From contig JAGTRM010000031.1 of assembly GCA_018261735.1 (NCBI GenBank), positions 1 through 46,997 of the forward strand: a stretch of 46,997 nt of DNA, in the 5' to 3' direction. The position numbers and the translations under genes are program-made. Numbering within the stretch: position 1 is the stretch's first letter; each line of letters opens with the position of its first letter. Source of the stretch: Pseudomonadota bacterium (GTDB lineage: Bacteria; Pseudomonadota; Gammaproteobacteria; Burkholderiales; Chitinibacteraceae). The notes beneath the pieces are model-generated. The model did not search any database and was not told the DNA's origin. It was given only the letters and a program-made list of their open reading frames with translations. Below are positions 9,757 through 20,706 of this stretch, piece after piece.

Positions 9757-10302
9757 ATGGATATTTCTAAAATCTCGTCCGGCTTGAACGTGCCGGACGA
9801 TATCAATGTCATCATCGAGATCCCTGCCAACGCGGCCCCGATAAAGTATGAACACGACAAGGCCTCTGGCGCGATCTTTGTGGATCGCCTGATGGGAACC
9901 AGTATGTCATACCCACTCAACTACGGTTACGTCCCGCATACCATTTCCGGCGATGGCGATCCTGTCGACGTCCTGGTTGCCACGCCTTTTCCATTACTGC
10001 CGGGCGTAGTGATCCGCTGCCGACCGATCGGCCTCTTGCGCATGGAGGATGAATCCGGTGTAGATGCCAAGGTGTTGGCCGTTCCACTGCAAAAGCTGAC
10101 CGTGCTTTATGATGATGTCAAAAGCTATACCGACATGCCGCTGCTGCTGATCAACCAGGTTGCCCATTTCTTCGAGCATTACAAGGATCTGGAAGCAGGA
10201 AAATGGGTCAAGATCCGGGGCTGGGAAGATGTGGAAGCAGCTCGGCAGGAAATCATTGACGGGGTTGCTGCTTATCAAGCCAATCCGGTCGATCCGTTCT
10301 GA
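9757..10302 (+). CDS. ppa: Inorganic pyrophosphatase, soluble family I
   Basis: Cytosolic hydrolase of pyrophosphate. The 181-residue protein contains the family I core: [16 protein letters not shown] near the N-terminus, YGYVPHT, the catalytic Asp cluster DGDPVDVLV, and the later KVLAVP and KWVKIRGW segments. The ribosome-binding site is weak. It is convergent with the membrane pyrophosphatase gene hppA across a shared terminator, so two enzymes for the same substrate, one dissipative and one ion-pumping, sit side by side. Confidence 0.96.
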   Translation: MDISKISSGLNVPDDINVIIEIPANAAPIKYEHDKASGAIFVDRLMGTSMSYPLNYGYVPHTISGDGDPVDVLVATPFPLLPGVVIRCRPIGLLRMEDESGVDAKVLAVPLQKLTVLYDDVKSYTDMPLLLINQVAHFFEHYKDLEAGKWVKIRGWEDVEAARQEIIDGVAAYQANPVDPF

Positions 10303-10320
10303 GCATAATGATTTGGCAAT

Positions 10321-10357
10321 AAAAAAACCGGCGCGTACATAACCGCGCCGGTTTTTT
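10321..10357. terminator. Bidirectional terminator between ppa and hppA
   Basis: An A-run, CCGGCGCG, an 8-base loop, CGCGCCGG and a T-run together give an 8-bp GC stem flanked by A and T tracts. It can stop transcription from both convergent genes. Confidence 0.92.
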
Positions 10358-10367
10358 ACGTCCGCAC

Positions 10368-12953
<2,586 letters not shown>

Positions 12954-13163
12954 ATTGAAACTCCTATTTGAGGGCTACGAAAATAAATCTTCGGACTTTT
13001 TTGACGGGAAAGACCCCTTTCTTGTCACAGCACTGGAGCCGTATCCAACACTTCACAAAAAAAGCAACTTCTCCGCCTTTTGGCATTATTTACGCTCAGC
13101 GGGAATAGCCCTTTGACCAGTATCAATTTTTTGTATTTAACGTAATCCAACTACAAATTCCAT

Positions 13164-13200
13164 AAAAAAAACCCGACGAGACCACTCGTCGGGTTTTTTT
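13164..13200 (-). terminator. Intrinsic terminator of the eda-kdgK operon
   Basis: CCCGACGAG, loop ACCA, CTCGTCGGG, flanked by A7-8 and T7. Read on the minus strand it follows the kdgK stop by 15 bp; the symmetry would also allow function on the plus strand. Confidence 0.92.
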
Positions 13201-13215
13201 ATGGGAAGGGGACGC

Positions 13216-14316
13216 TTAGCGGATAACGCGAGCGCCCTTGCCCTTCATGGCTGCTTCCACTTCTTCCACGCGCACCATGGAGGTGTCGCCCGGGGTGGAC
13301 ATGGCCAGCGCGCCGTGAGCTGCGCCGTATTCGACAGCAGCTTGCGGGCCCTTGCCTTCCAGGAAGCCATAAGCCAGACCGGAAGCGAAACCGTCACCAC
13401 CGCCAACGCGGTCATAGATTTCCAGGTTGTCGCGCTTCATCGATTCATAGATTTCGCCGTCGTACCAGACGATTGCGGACCAGTCGTTGATCGAAGCAGT
13501 CTTGGCGTTACGCAGGGTGGTTGCGGCAACCTTGAAGTTCGGGAATTCTTTCACGGCCGACTTGATCATGTTGGCGAAGCTGTCGGTTTCGATGTTGGTC
13601 AGGTGCTCGTCGGCGCCTTCCACTTCGAAGCCCAGGCAGGCAGTGAAGTCTTCTTCGTTGCCGATCATCACGTCAACGTACTTGGCGATTTCGCGGTTGA
13701 TCTTCTGTGCGCCTTCCTTGCCGCCCTGGCTCTTCCACAGCGAAGCGCGGTAGTTCAGGTCATAAGCAACCACGGTGCCGTACTTCTGGGCCACTTCAAC
13801 AGCTTCCAGAACAGCTTCAGCGGTATTGGAAGCCAGCGCAGCAAAGATGCCACCGGTCTGGAACCAACGCACACCTTCTTCGCCGAACAGCTTTTCCCAG
13901 TTGACTTCGCCCGGACGGATTTGCGAAGCGGCGGAGTGACCACGGTCGGAGCAACCCAGCGCCGGACGCGGACCGAAGCCCTTCTCGGTGAAGTTCAGGC
14001 CGACGCGGGTGTTGCGGCCCAGGCCGTCGAAATCGCGCCAGATCACGTGGGACATGTCCACGCCACCTTGCATGATGAAGTCTTCAACCAGCCAGCCCAG
14101 ATCGTTCTTCGGCAGCGCGGTCACGACTGCAGCGCGTTTGCCCCAGCACTTGCGCATGGCACGAGCCACGTTGTATTCACCGCCGCCTTCCCACACCTGG
14201 AACGTGCGGCTATTGCGCACGCGACCAAAGCCCGGGTCGAAACGCAGCATTACTTCACCGAAGGACACGCAGTCCCATTTGGTTTCAGCAGCGGATTTGA
14301 TCTTCAATTCAGCCAT
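13216..14316 (-). CDS. kdgK: PfkB-family sugar kinase, probable 2-keto-3-deoxygluconate kinase
   Basis: Ribokinase-fold kinase expected to phosphorylate 2-keto-3-deoxygluconate to KDPG. The 366-residue protein has the N-terminal substrate signature (FGEVMLRFDP, WEGGGEYNVARAM) and the C-terminal PfkB signature DRVGGGDGFASGL with the catalytic Asp. AYDLNYRASLW is the central sugar-kinase segment. ATG at 14316 (MAELKIK) with AGGA eight bases upstream is chosen over the frame extension to 14367. The KDPG aldolase gene lies 85 bp upstream on the same strand, so the pair turns KDG into pyruvate and glyceraldehyde 3-phosphate. The exact sugar acid is inferred from that context. Confidence 0.85.
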   Translation of the reverse strand: MAELKIKSAAETKWDCVSFGEVMLRFDPGFGRVRNSRTFQVWEGGGEYNVARAMRKCWGKRAAVVTALPKNDLGWLVEDFIMQGGVDMSHVIWRDFDGLGRNTRVGLNFTEKGFGPRPALGCSDRGHSAASQIRPGEVNWEKLFGEEGVRWFQTGGIFAALASNTAEAVLEAVEVAQKYGTVVAYDLNYRASLWKSQGGKEGAQKINREIAKYVDVMIGNEEDFTACLGFEVEGADEHLTNIETDSFANMIKSAVKEFPNFKVAATTLRNAKTASINDWSAIVWYDGEIYESMKRDNLEIYDRVGGGDGFASGLAYGFLEGKGPQAAVEYGAAHGALAMSTPGDTSMVRVEEVEAAMKGKGARVIR

Positions 14317-14352
14317 TTCCTGATTCCTTTTTTGTGTACGAACAATGAACTG

Positions 14353-14383
14353 CGGGCCGTTCAGCAAATGCGTGAACGGCCCG
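14353..14383 (-). other. Intercistronic hairpin between eda and kdgK
   Basis: Perfect 11-bp stem CGGGCCGTTCA with its complement around a 9-base loop, in the 85-bp gap between the two genes. No T-run follows on the minus strand, so mRNA stabilisation or partial attenuation is more likely than full termination. Confidence 0.6.
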
Positions 14384-14401
14384 GAACGACTCTGTAGTCA
14401 A

Positions 14402-15091
14402 TTACTTCTTGGCAGCAAGCTCAGCCTTGATGGTCTTGACGAGTTGCACGGTCTTGCGAACGTTTTCTTCAATACCCTTGTAATCCTTGGCTTTCAGCAG
14501 TTCCTTGGTAATCAGGTTGGAACCGATGCCGCAGGCAACGATACCAGCACCGTACCACTTGCGCAGGGATTCTTCGGTCGGCTCAACACCGCCGGTAGGC
14601 ATAATGCGGGTCCACGGCATCGGGCCCATCACGCTCTTGACGAATTCCGGACCGCCCACGGACGAACCCGGGAAGACCTTGACGATTTCGCAACCGAGTT
14701 CTTGCGCATCACCGATTTCGGTAGCGGAACCACAACCCGGGCTGTACGGAATGCCGCGGCGATTGCAAACCTTGGCCACATCAGCATTCAGCAGCGGCCC
14801 AACGATGAACTTGGCGCCGTTGGCGATATAGATGCCCGCAGTTGGTGCATCAACGATGGAGCCCACGCCCATGATCACGGACGGATCAGCCTTGGTGAAA
14901 TACTGGGTTACTTCCAGGAATACATGGGAAGCAAAGTCACCGCGATTGGTAAACTCGATGCACTTGGCGCCACCATTGGCACAGGCCTGGATCACGTTCT
15001 TGCAAACTTCGACATCCGGATCGTAGAACACCGGAATCACAGCCTGGTCCATCATCGCGGCCAAGACGGCCATACGGTCTTTTGCTGCCAT
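14402..15091 (-). CDS. eda: KDPG aldolase (2-dehydro-3-deoxyphosphogluconate aldolase)
   Basis: Class I aldolase that cleaves KDPG to pyruvate and glyceraldehyde 3-phosphate. The 229-residue barrel protein shows CIEFTNRGD near residue 50, GVGSIVDAPTAG, SPGCGSATEIGDA, the Schiff-base lysine region EIVKVFPGSSVGG, and the phosphate-binding IMPTGGV. ATG at 15089-15091 has AGGAG eight bases upstream; the longer frame to 15121 has no support. First gene of a two-gene operon with kdgK. Confidence 0.92.
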   Translation of the reverse strand: MAAKDRMAVLAAMMDQAVIPVFYDPDVEVCKNVIQACANGGAKCIEFTNRGDFASHVFLEVTQYFTKADPSVIMGVGSIVDAPTAGIYIANGAKFIVGPLLNADVAKVCNRRGIPYSPGCGSATEIGDAQELGCEIVKVFPGSSVGGPEFVKSVMGPMPWTRIMPTGGVEPTEESLRKWYGAGIVACGIGSNLITKELLKAKDYKGIEENVRKTVQLVKTIKAELAAKK

Positions 15092-15525
15092 TGCAAAGTC
15101 TCCTAAAAAGTAACAAAACAACGCGCCAAGCGACGCGATTCTCTAACGCCAACTACATATTCTCGCGCAACACGCCGATGCAAGCAAGGCTAGAACTCCC
15201 CGCAAGTCGGCCGAAATTGAACCACGCAGAGGGCTTTGCCCAATTGACATGCATCAAATCGTTAGACGTAGTAAATCCGCACCAACTACAAACACTTCAA
15301 AACCACAAAGGCACCCTATTGGGTCATCAAAAAATAAATCGCACCGTTTGCGAGCACATTTTCAGTCACCACGTTCTCACAAATGCACAAATATGGGCTA
15401 ATCAACGCGACACGAACTTTATAAATACTTAATTTTCATCATGTTAAATAAATCAGGCACGCTGATTGCTTTCGGTGCATACCTATTTCAACGCACCATA
15501 AACACCCAAAGCAACGGAGACTCCT
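15092..15525. other. Divergent spacer between eda and amtB
   Basis: No gene is supported in these 434 bp. The right part holds a sigma-54 promoter for amtB. Four GCACC half-sites (15279, 15311, 15341 and 15493) recall half of the NtrC site GCACC-N5-GGTGC, though no full dyad is clear. The left part should carry the eda promoter. Confidence 0.5.
15456..15469 (+). promoter_or_regulatory. Sigma-54 (-24/-12) promoter of amtB
   Basis: GGCACGCTGATTGC has the invariant GG and GC with exactly ten bases between them, and matches the consensus GGCACG-N4-TTGC completely. It ends 56 bp before the amtB start codon. It predicts nitrogen-limitation control by NtrC/RpoN. Confidence 0.85.
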
Positions 15526-16728
15526 GTGGAGCAACTTAAACTCGCTAGCGATACGCTGTTCATTCTGCTCGGCGCGATCATGATCCTGGCCATGCACGCC
15601 GGCTTCGCTTTCCTTGAACTAGGCACTGTGCGCAAGAAAAATCAGGTCAACGCCCTGGTGAAAATCTTGACGGACTTTGCTGTTTCAGCGATTGCTTATT
15701 TTTTTATCGGCTATGGCATTGCCTATGGCGTGCACTTTTTTGGATCAGCCGCAGATCTCGCCCAGAAAAGCGGTTATGACCTGGTGAAATTTTTCTTCCT
15801 GCTGACTTTTGCGGCAGCCATTCCTGCGATTGTTTCCGGCGGCATTGCCGAGCGCGCCAAGTTCCATCCGCAGTCGGCAGCCACCTTTTTGCTGGTCGGC
15901 CTGGTCTACCCCTTCTTTGAAGGCATGATGTGGAATAACAATTTCCATGTGCAGGACTGGTTCAAGGCGGCACTGGGCGCGAATTTCCACGACTTTGCCG
16001 GCTCGGTGGTCGTACATGCCGTGGGCGGCTGGATTGGTCTTGCTGCCGTATTGTTGCTGGGTGCCCGTCGCGGCCGTTACAACAAGCACGGGCAAGTATC
16101 GGCCCATCCGCCGTCATCCATCCCGTTTCTGGCGCTGGGCGCGTGGATTTTGATCGTGGGCTGGTTCGGTTTCAACGTAATGAGCGCGCAAAAGCTGGAT
16201 GGCATTTCGGGTCTGGTCGCAATGAATTCGCTGATGGCCATGGCCGGTGGCACGCTGGTCGCCATGAAGCTCGGCAAGGATGACCCCGGCTTTATCCATA
16301 ACGGCCCCTTGGCTGGTCTGGTGGCTGTCTGCGCCGGTTCGGACATCATGCACCCGATTGGCGCATTGATTGTGGGCATCATCGCCGGCGCACTGTTCGT
16401 CTGGATGTTTACCATCACGCAGAACAAATGGAAGATCGACGATGTGCTGGGTGTATGGCCGTTGCACGGCCTTTGCGGCGCCTGGGGCGGCATCGCAGCC
16501 GGCATCTTCGGATTGCCCGCACTGGGGGGCATGGGTGGCGTGACCTTTGCTGCGCAACTCGTTGGCACACTCATGGGCATTGTCATCTCCTTCCTCGGTG
16601 GACTGCTGGTTTACGGACTGCTGAAAAAGACCGTGGGCATCCGGCTGAGCGATGAGGAGGAATTCAATGGCGCAGACTTGTCCATCCACAACATCACCGC
16701 TACGCCGGAACGGGAAACCAACTGGTAA
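15526..16728 (+). CDS. amtB: Ammonium transporter AmtB
   Basis: Trimeric inner-membrane channel for ammonium/ammonia. The 400-residue protein has about eleven hydrophobic segments. Family features include MHAGFAFLELGTVRKKN, the DFAGSVVVHAVGGWIG segment with the first pore His, and HGLCGAWGGIAAGIFG with the second. No long signal peptide precedes the first helix. The start is GTG at 15526 with CGGAG seven bases upstream. No glnK (PII) gene is adjacent, unlike many amtB loci. Confidence 0.95.
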   Translation: MEQLKLASDTLFILLGAIMILAMHAGFAFLELGTVRKKNQVNALVKILTDFAVSAIAYFFIGYGIAYGVHFFGSAADLAQKSGYDLVKFFFLLTFAAAIPAIVSGGIAERAKFHPQSAATFLLVGLVYPFFEGMMWNNNFHVQDWFKAALGANFHDFAGSVVVHAVGGWIGLAAVLLLGARRGRYNKHGQVSAHPPSSIPFLALGAWILIVGWFGFNVMSAQKLDGISGLVAMNSLMAMAGGTLVAMKLGKDDPGFIHNGPLAGLVAVCAGSDIMHPIGALIVGIIAGALFVWMFTITQNKWKIDDVLGVWPLHGLCGAWGGIAAGIFGLPALGGMGGVTFAAQLVGTLMGIVISFLGGLLVYGLLKKTVGIRLSDEEEFNGADLSIHNITATPERETNW

Positions 16729-17055
16729 GCGATTTTGATGAATCAGACATAAAGTGTGTCGGACCTTTTAAAGCGTTCACCCCTCCCATGAAGAAGCCCA
16801 CGGTTTTTTGCCGTGGGCTTCTTTTCATTTGCAAATACTCTTGATTCATCAGCCCCCCCCAGGAACATCGCAGACATCCCTCGATGAAGGAAGTGCACGT
16901 GTTTACGGCAAGTCCACCTGCCCCTACGCCCAGGGTTGAAGTGGCCGAAAACCGTTGGTAACCGGGCGGGCTTGAACCAATTGGAAGTGGCGCCTGGCGC
17001 CGGAATCATCCGGATTGTTGCCAAGGCCTGCGTTCAGCCATGGGATAATCGCGCC
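16729..17055. other. Spacer between amtB and the radical SAM gene
   Basis: Holds the amtB terminator (16791-16826). The rest has no recognisable signal. The radical SAM reading frame is open from 16936, but no start with a good ribosome-binding site was found before 17056. Confidence 0.45.
16791..16826 (+). terminator. Intrinsic terminator of amtB
   Basis: GAAGCCCACGG and its exact complement form an 11-bp stem around a T-rich loop, followed by TTTTC. It lies about 65 bp past the amtB stop. Confidence 0.9.
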
Positions 17056-18642
17056 ATGCTGAACGCCGCCCTCCCCCCGCGCATCATCCTGTGCACCCTC
17101 AACGCCAAGTACATCCATGCATCGCTTGGCTTGCGCTACCTGCTCGCAAACATGGCTCGCCATGGGGGTGAGGATTTGCGTGCGCAAACCGTGCTGCGCG
17201 AATTCACGATTGCGCGTGCGCCACAGGACGTGGTCGACACATTGCTCGCCGAGCTGGGCGAGTGCGAACACACGCAGGTGATCGGTCTCGGGGTGTATAT
17301 CTGGAACCTGGTCCAGACCACCGAAGTCGTGCGCCTGTTCAAGCAGGTGCGCCCCGGCATCAAGATCGTGCTGGGCGGGCCGGAGGTGAGTTATGAGTGG
17401 GAGACGCTGAAAATCGTCGAGCTGGCCGATCATCTGATTACCGGTTGGGGCGATGTCAGCTTCCCAAAACTATGTCGCGCGCTGATTCACGGCCCGCAGC
17501 CACTGATGAAGGTCATCGCGGGCGAGCAGCCGCCGCTCGATGACATCGCGATGCCTTATGCCGAGTACAGTGATGCCGATCTGGCGCACCGCCTGCTGTA
17601 TGTCGAAGCTTCACGCGGCTGCCCGTTCAAATGCGAGTTTTGCCTTAGCTCGCTCGACAAGACAGCCTGGGCCTTTGATCTCGATCGCTTTCTGGCCGAA
17701 CTGGATACGCTCTACCAGCGCGGCGCGCGCAATTTCAAGTTTGTCGATCGCACCTTCAACTTGAAGATCGACGCATCGATCCGGGTGTTGCAGTTCTTCC
17801 TGGATCGTTTGATGGACGATCTTTTCCTGCACTTCGAGGTGGTGCCCGATCATCTGCCGGATCGGCTCAAGGCCATGATCGCGCGCTTTCCGCCGGGCGT
17901 GCTGCAGCTAGAGATCGGCATCCAAAGCTTCAACCCGGCCGTGCAGCACACCATTTCGCGCCGGCAGGACAACGCCAAAACCGAGGTCAATCTGACTTGG
18001 CTGATGCGCGAAAGCCACGCGCATCTGCACGCCGACCTGATCTTCGGCCTGCCCGGAGAAACACTGGCGAGTTTTGCCGAGGGTTTTGACCGTCTGTATG
18101 CCATTGGCCCGCACGAAATCCAGCTCGGCATTCTCAAGCGTCTGCGCGGTACGCCCATCGCGCGGCATAGCGCCGAATTCGGCATGGTGTACCAGCAGGA
18201 TGCGCCCTATCTCGTGCAGCAAACCGGCGCGGTGGATGCCGGGACGATGCAACGCTTCACACGGCTGGCGCGCTATTGGGATCTGATTGCCAACTCAGGC
18301 CGATTCAAACAGAGTCTGGTGCGGCTGATGCAAGGCCCGTCACCGTTTCAGGCCTTTCTGGATTTCTCCGATTGGCTATGGCAGAAAACCGGCAAAACCA
18401 GCGGGTTGACACCCGAAATGCTGCTCGATGCGCTGTTCGATTACCTCACGGACGTGCGCAAGGAGGACATCGAACCCACGCGCCAGATTCTGCTCGCCGA
18501 CTACCTGGCCAGTGGTGCGCGTTCGAATCCGAATTGTCTGCGCGGCTTGCTGGGCGAACGGGGAAAACCGGAGCGCAAAGCCGCGCCGGCGCTGGTACTG
18601 CGGCAAGTGCGGCATGGTGAAAACATGCGGGACCAAAGCTGA
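17056..18642 (+). CDS. B12-binding-domain radical SAM protein
   Basis: A 528-residue protein with an N-terminal cobalamin-binding-like domain (about residues 5-140; LGVYIWN, LGGPEVSYEW), a radical SAM core with the cluster motif CPFKCEFC near residue 195 followed by LSSLDK, and a C-terminal region of the DUF4080 type. The EIGIQSFNP and LIFGLPGE segments are typical of the SAM barrel. Substrate and reaction are unknown; this family is annotated only as B12-binding radical SAM. ATG 17056 is chosen because it places LCTLNAKYIHASLGLRYL near the N-terminus; the upstream site is weak (GGATAA). It is convergent with the START-like gene, 40 bp apart. Confidence 0.85.
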   Translation: MLNAALPPRIILCTLNAKYIHASLGLRYLLANMARHGGEDLRAQTVLREFTIARAPQDVVDTLLAELGECEHTQVIGLGVYIWNLVQTTEVVRLFKQVRPGIKIVLGGPEVSYEWETLKIVELADHLITGWGDVSFPKLCRALIHGPQPLMKVIAGEQPPLDDIAMPYAEYSDADLAHRLLYVEASRGCPFKCEFCLSSLDKTAWAFDLDRFLAELDTLYQRGARNFKFVDRTFNLKIDASIRVLQFFLDRLMDDLFLHFEVVPDHLPDRLKAMIARFPPGVLQLEIGIQSFNPAVQHTISRRQDNAKTEVNLTWLMRESHAHLHADLIFGLPGETLASFAEGFDRLYAIGPHEIQLGILKRLRGTPIARHSAEFGMVYQQDAPYLVQQTGAVDAGTMQRFTRLARYWDLIANSGRFKQSLVRLMQGPSPFQAFLDFSDWLWQKTGKTSGLTPEMLLDALFDYLTDVRKEDIEPTRQILLADYLASGARSNPNCLRGLLGERGKPERKAAPALVLRQVRHGENMRDQS

Positions 18643-18682
18643 CCGTTGTCTCGCCACAGCCAGGATCGCCCGCAGGCAAAAT

Positions 18683-19591
18683 CTACTGCTGCTGGCGCTG
18701 ATACTCACGCCGCTTCATGTCAAGGTAGTCGGCGCGCTCGACTTCATGCAGCTGCCGGGGATAGCGTTCGGTGGCCGTAAACCAGTTCTGCAGGCGTTTT
18801 TCCAGTTGCTCTGCAGGCGGGGTGGATAGCTCCCCAAGGTACGCGTCGATAGCGAGGTAATAACGCATGGTGTTGCGCTCCACCACCCCGCGCACGCCCC
18901 CGATGTAATCGGGTTGGCCATTGCTCTGCTTGCCCGTCTCGGTGAACCCGACCTTGCCACTGCCGATCGTGGCCAGATAACCCCGCATGGCAACTCGCGC
19001 GACCAGATTATGCGTGTAGGAATAGGTCAGGTGCAGGAAGGTCTTGCCAGCTTGAGTGGATACCGCCTCAAGCTGGATGCGGTAGTCACTCGTGCCCAAA
19101 GGCCCTTTGGGGGCATAGAGACCCACGTCGAAATACTCGGGGGTGGTAGTGGCAACGCCATATGAAAAATCGACCCGGTGGGCATCTTCGAGCTGCTGGA
19201 AGTTTTTCTTGCCGATGCTGACCGCGAGCATGCTGCCGGTCTTGTTGATCGATGCACGGCAATATTTGGTATTGAGATGCAGGATCAGGACATCGCACCA
19301 ATGGGCCGGATCGGTAAGCGCTTCCCTGACTGCGGCAAAAGGATAATCAACCAGCGCATAGATATCCCCCTTCAACTGGCTGGAGGATTCGGTCGAAACA
19401 AGATGCAGCGGACGTTTGAACGGGTTGTTGCTCAGTTGCGGACCCAGCTCGGCATATTTGGCATGCAGCGCTGCAGCGGGGTTCGGATCCGGCCCGGCAG
19501 CCGTGGCCGGCCCGGTGCCCATACACATCAGGCAGATAGCCAGCAACAATGCCAGCCTGCGCAATGGCATCATCTGGAATAGCGTGTTCAT
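18683..19591 (-). CDS. Exported START/SRPBCC-like protein
   Basis: A 302-residue precursor with a signal peptide (RRLALLLAICLMCMG, then ATAA) and a START-like lipid-binding fold. VDYPFAAVREALTDPAHWCDVL near residue 90 and the FLHLTYSYTHNLVARVAM strand/helix are of that type. Probable periplasmic location; the ligand is unknown. The start ATG at 19591 has AAGGAGG five bases upstream, the strongest ribosome-binding site in this region, so the frame extension to 19678 is rejected. It is divergent from the first atypical Crp/Fnr gene. Confidence 0.75.
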   Translation of the reverse strand: MNTLFQMMPLRRLALLLAICLMCMGTGPATAAGPDPNPAAALHAKYAELGPQLSNNPFKRPLHLVSTESSSQLKGDIYALVDYPFAAVREALTDPAHWCDVLILHLNTKYCRASINKTGSMLAVSIGKKNFQQLEDAHRVDFSYGVATTTPEYFDVGLYAPKGPLGTSDYRIQLEAVSTQAGKTFLHLTYSYTHNLVARVAMRGYLATIGSGKVGFTETGKQSNGQPDYIGGVRGVVERNTMRYYLAIDAYLGELSTPPAEQLEKRLQNWFTATERYPRQLHEVERADYLDMKRREYQRQQQ

Positions 19592-19914
19592 CGGCACCTC
19601 CTTTTCGCGAGCAAGGCATTCGGCCCAGGCCCAATATCTGCTCCTTGCTTGAGTATTCGCCGGATTGATCAAAAGCAACCAAAATTCATGCGAATGCGTG
19701 GATCAACGCAGAAATCCGGATTGAAAGTGATGGGTCAATGGCTTTTCGGCCGAAATTGGTGCACTGCGCAACGCCGATGCATTTTCTTTGTGCTATTTAA
19801 TATTGAGAAAGGAATTTGTGCGTGATTCTCCTGGCCGGCTTTAGGTTCGCCGGCTCCTCCGGGAAATTCCTTCACCCAATCCGCGTCCTTGCCCCCATCC
19901 CCCAATGGAGCGCC
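19592..19914. other. Divergent spacer between the START-like gene and crp-like gene A
   Basis: Contains no gene. The palindrome found upstream of the island genes was looked for here and not found. Confidence 0.4.
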
Positions 19915-20637
19915 ATGACAAGCATGACTCCTGATCACAGACAAAATCACCTGCTCGCCGCGCTGCCGGACGCCGAGTGGCAATGCTGGCAGCCGCAGCT
20001 TGAGTTGGTCGACATGCCGCAGGGTCAGGTGCTGTACGAATCGGGCGAAACATTGAGGTACGTGTATTTTCCGACCACCGCCATCGTCTCTCTGTTGTAC
20101 CTGATGGAAGATGGTGCCTCGACCGAGATCGCCGTCGTCGGGAACGAGGGCATTATCGGCATTTCGCAATTCATGGGCGGGGAATCCGCATTTAGCCGTG
20201 CAGTGGTATTAAGCGCCGGCCAAGGCTTTCGATTGAAAGCGGAGGCAATGAGAGAAGAATTCGAGCATGCCGGTCCGGTGCAGCACTTGCTGCTGCGCTA
20301 TACCCAGGCTCTGATCACACAGATGGCGCAAACGGCCGTATGCAACCGGCATCATTCGCTGGACCAGCAACTGTGCCGCTGGTTGCTGCTGAGCCTGGAT
20401 CGCCTGCCGGACAACGAAATCGTGATGACCCAGGAGCTGATTGCCAACATGCTCGGCGTACGCCGTGAAGGCGTGACCGAAAGCGCACTCAAGTTGCAGG
20501 CGGCCGGGCTGATCCGCTATGCGCGCGGCCATATCACGGTGCTCGATCGCAAGGGGCTGGAGGAACGCGCCTGCGAATGCTACGCGGTGGTCAAGAAGGA
20601 ATACGACCGGCTGCTGCCAGATCAATTGGCAACGTAG
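19915..20637 (+). CDS. Atypical Crp/Fnr regulator, copy A
   Basis: A 240-residue regulator. The N-terminal barrel (about 20-135) contains YVYFPTTAIVSLLY and VVGNEGIIGISQFMGG but lacks the FGE...RTAT cassette for cAMP, and no Fnr cysteine cluster is seen, so its signal is unknown. The C-terminal helix-turn-helix (ELIANMLGVRREGVTESALK) keeps the Arg-Glu pair of CRP's recognition helix, but CRP's second Arg is replaced by Glu. ATG at 19915 has TGGAG just upstream. It is about 86% identical by eye to copy B at 31755, with the same length and no indels. Only four residues differ over the C-terminal half up to the last few residues. Confidence 0.88.
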   Translation: MTSMTPDHRQNHLLAALPDAEWQCWQPQLELVDMPQGQVLYESGETLRYVYFPTTAIVSLLYLMEDGASTEIAVVGNEGIIGISQFMGGESAFSRAVVLSAGQGFRLKAEAMREEFEHAGPVQHLLLRYTQALITQMAQTAVCNRHHSLDQQLCRWLLLSLDRLPDNEIVMTQELIANMLGVRREGVTESALKLQAAGLIRYARGHITVLDRKGLEERACECYAVVKKEYDRLLPDQLAT

Positions 20638-20706
20638 CCGAAGGTGCGCTGTCTCGGGCGCGATAAGCATTCCGGCCCAATAATCCGGCTCAACCAGGCG
20701 GGAAAT

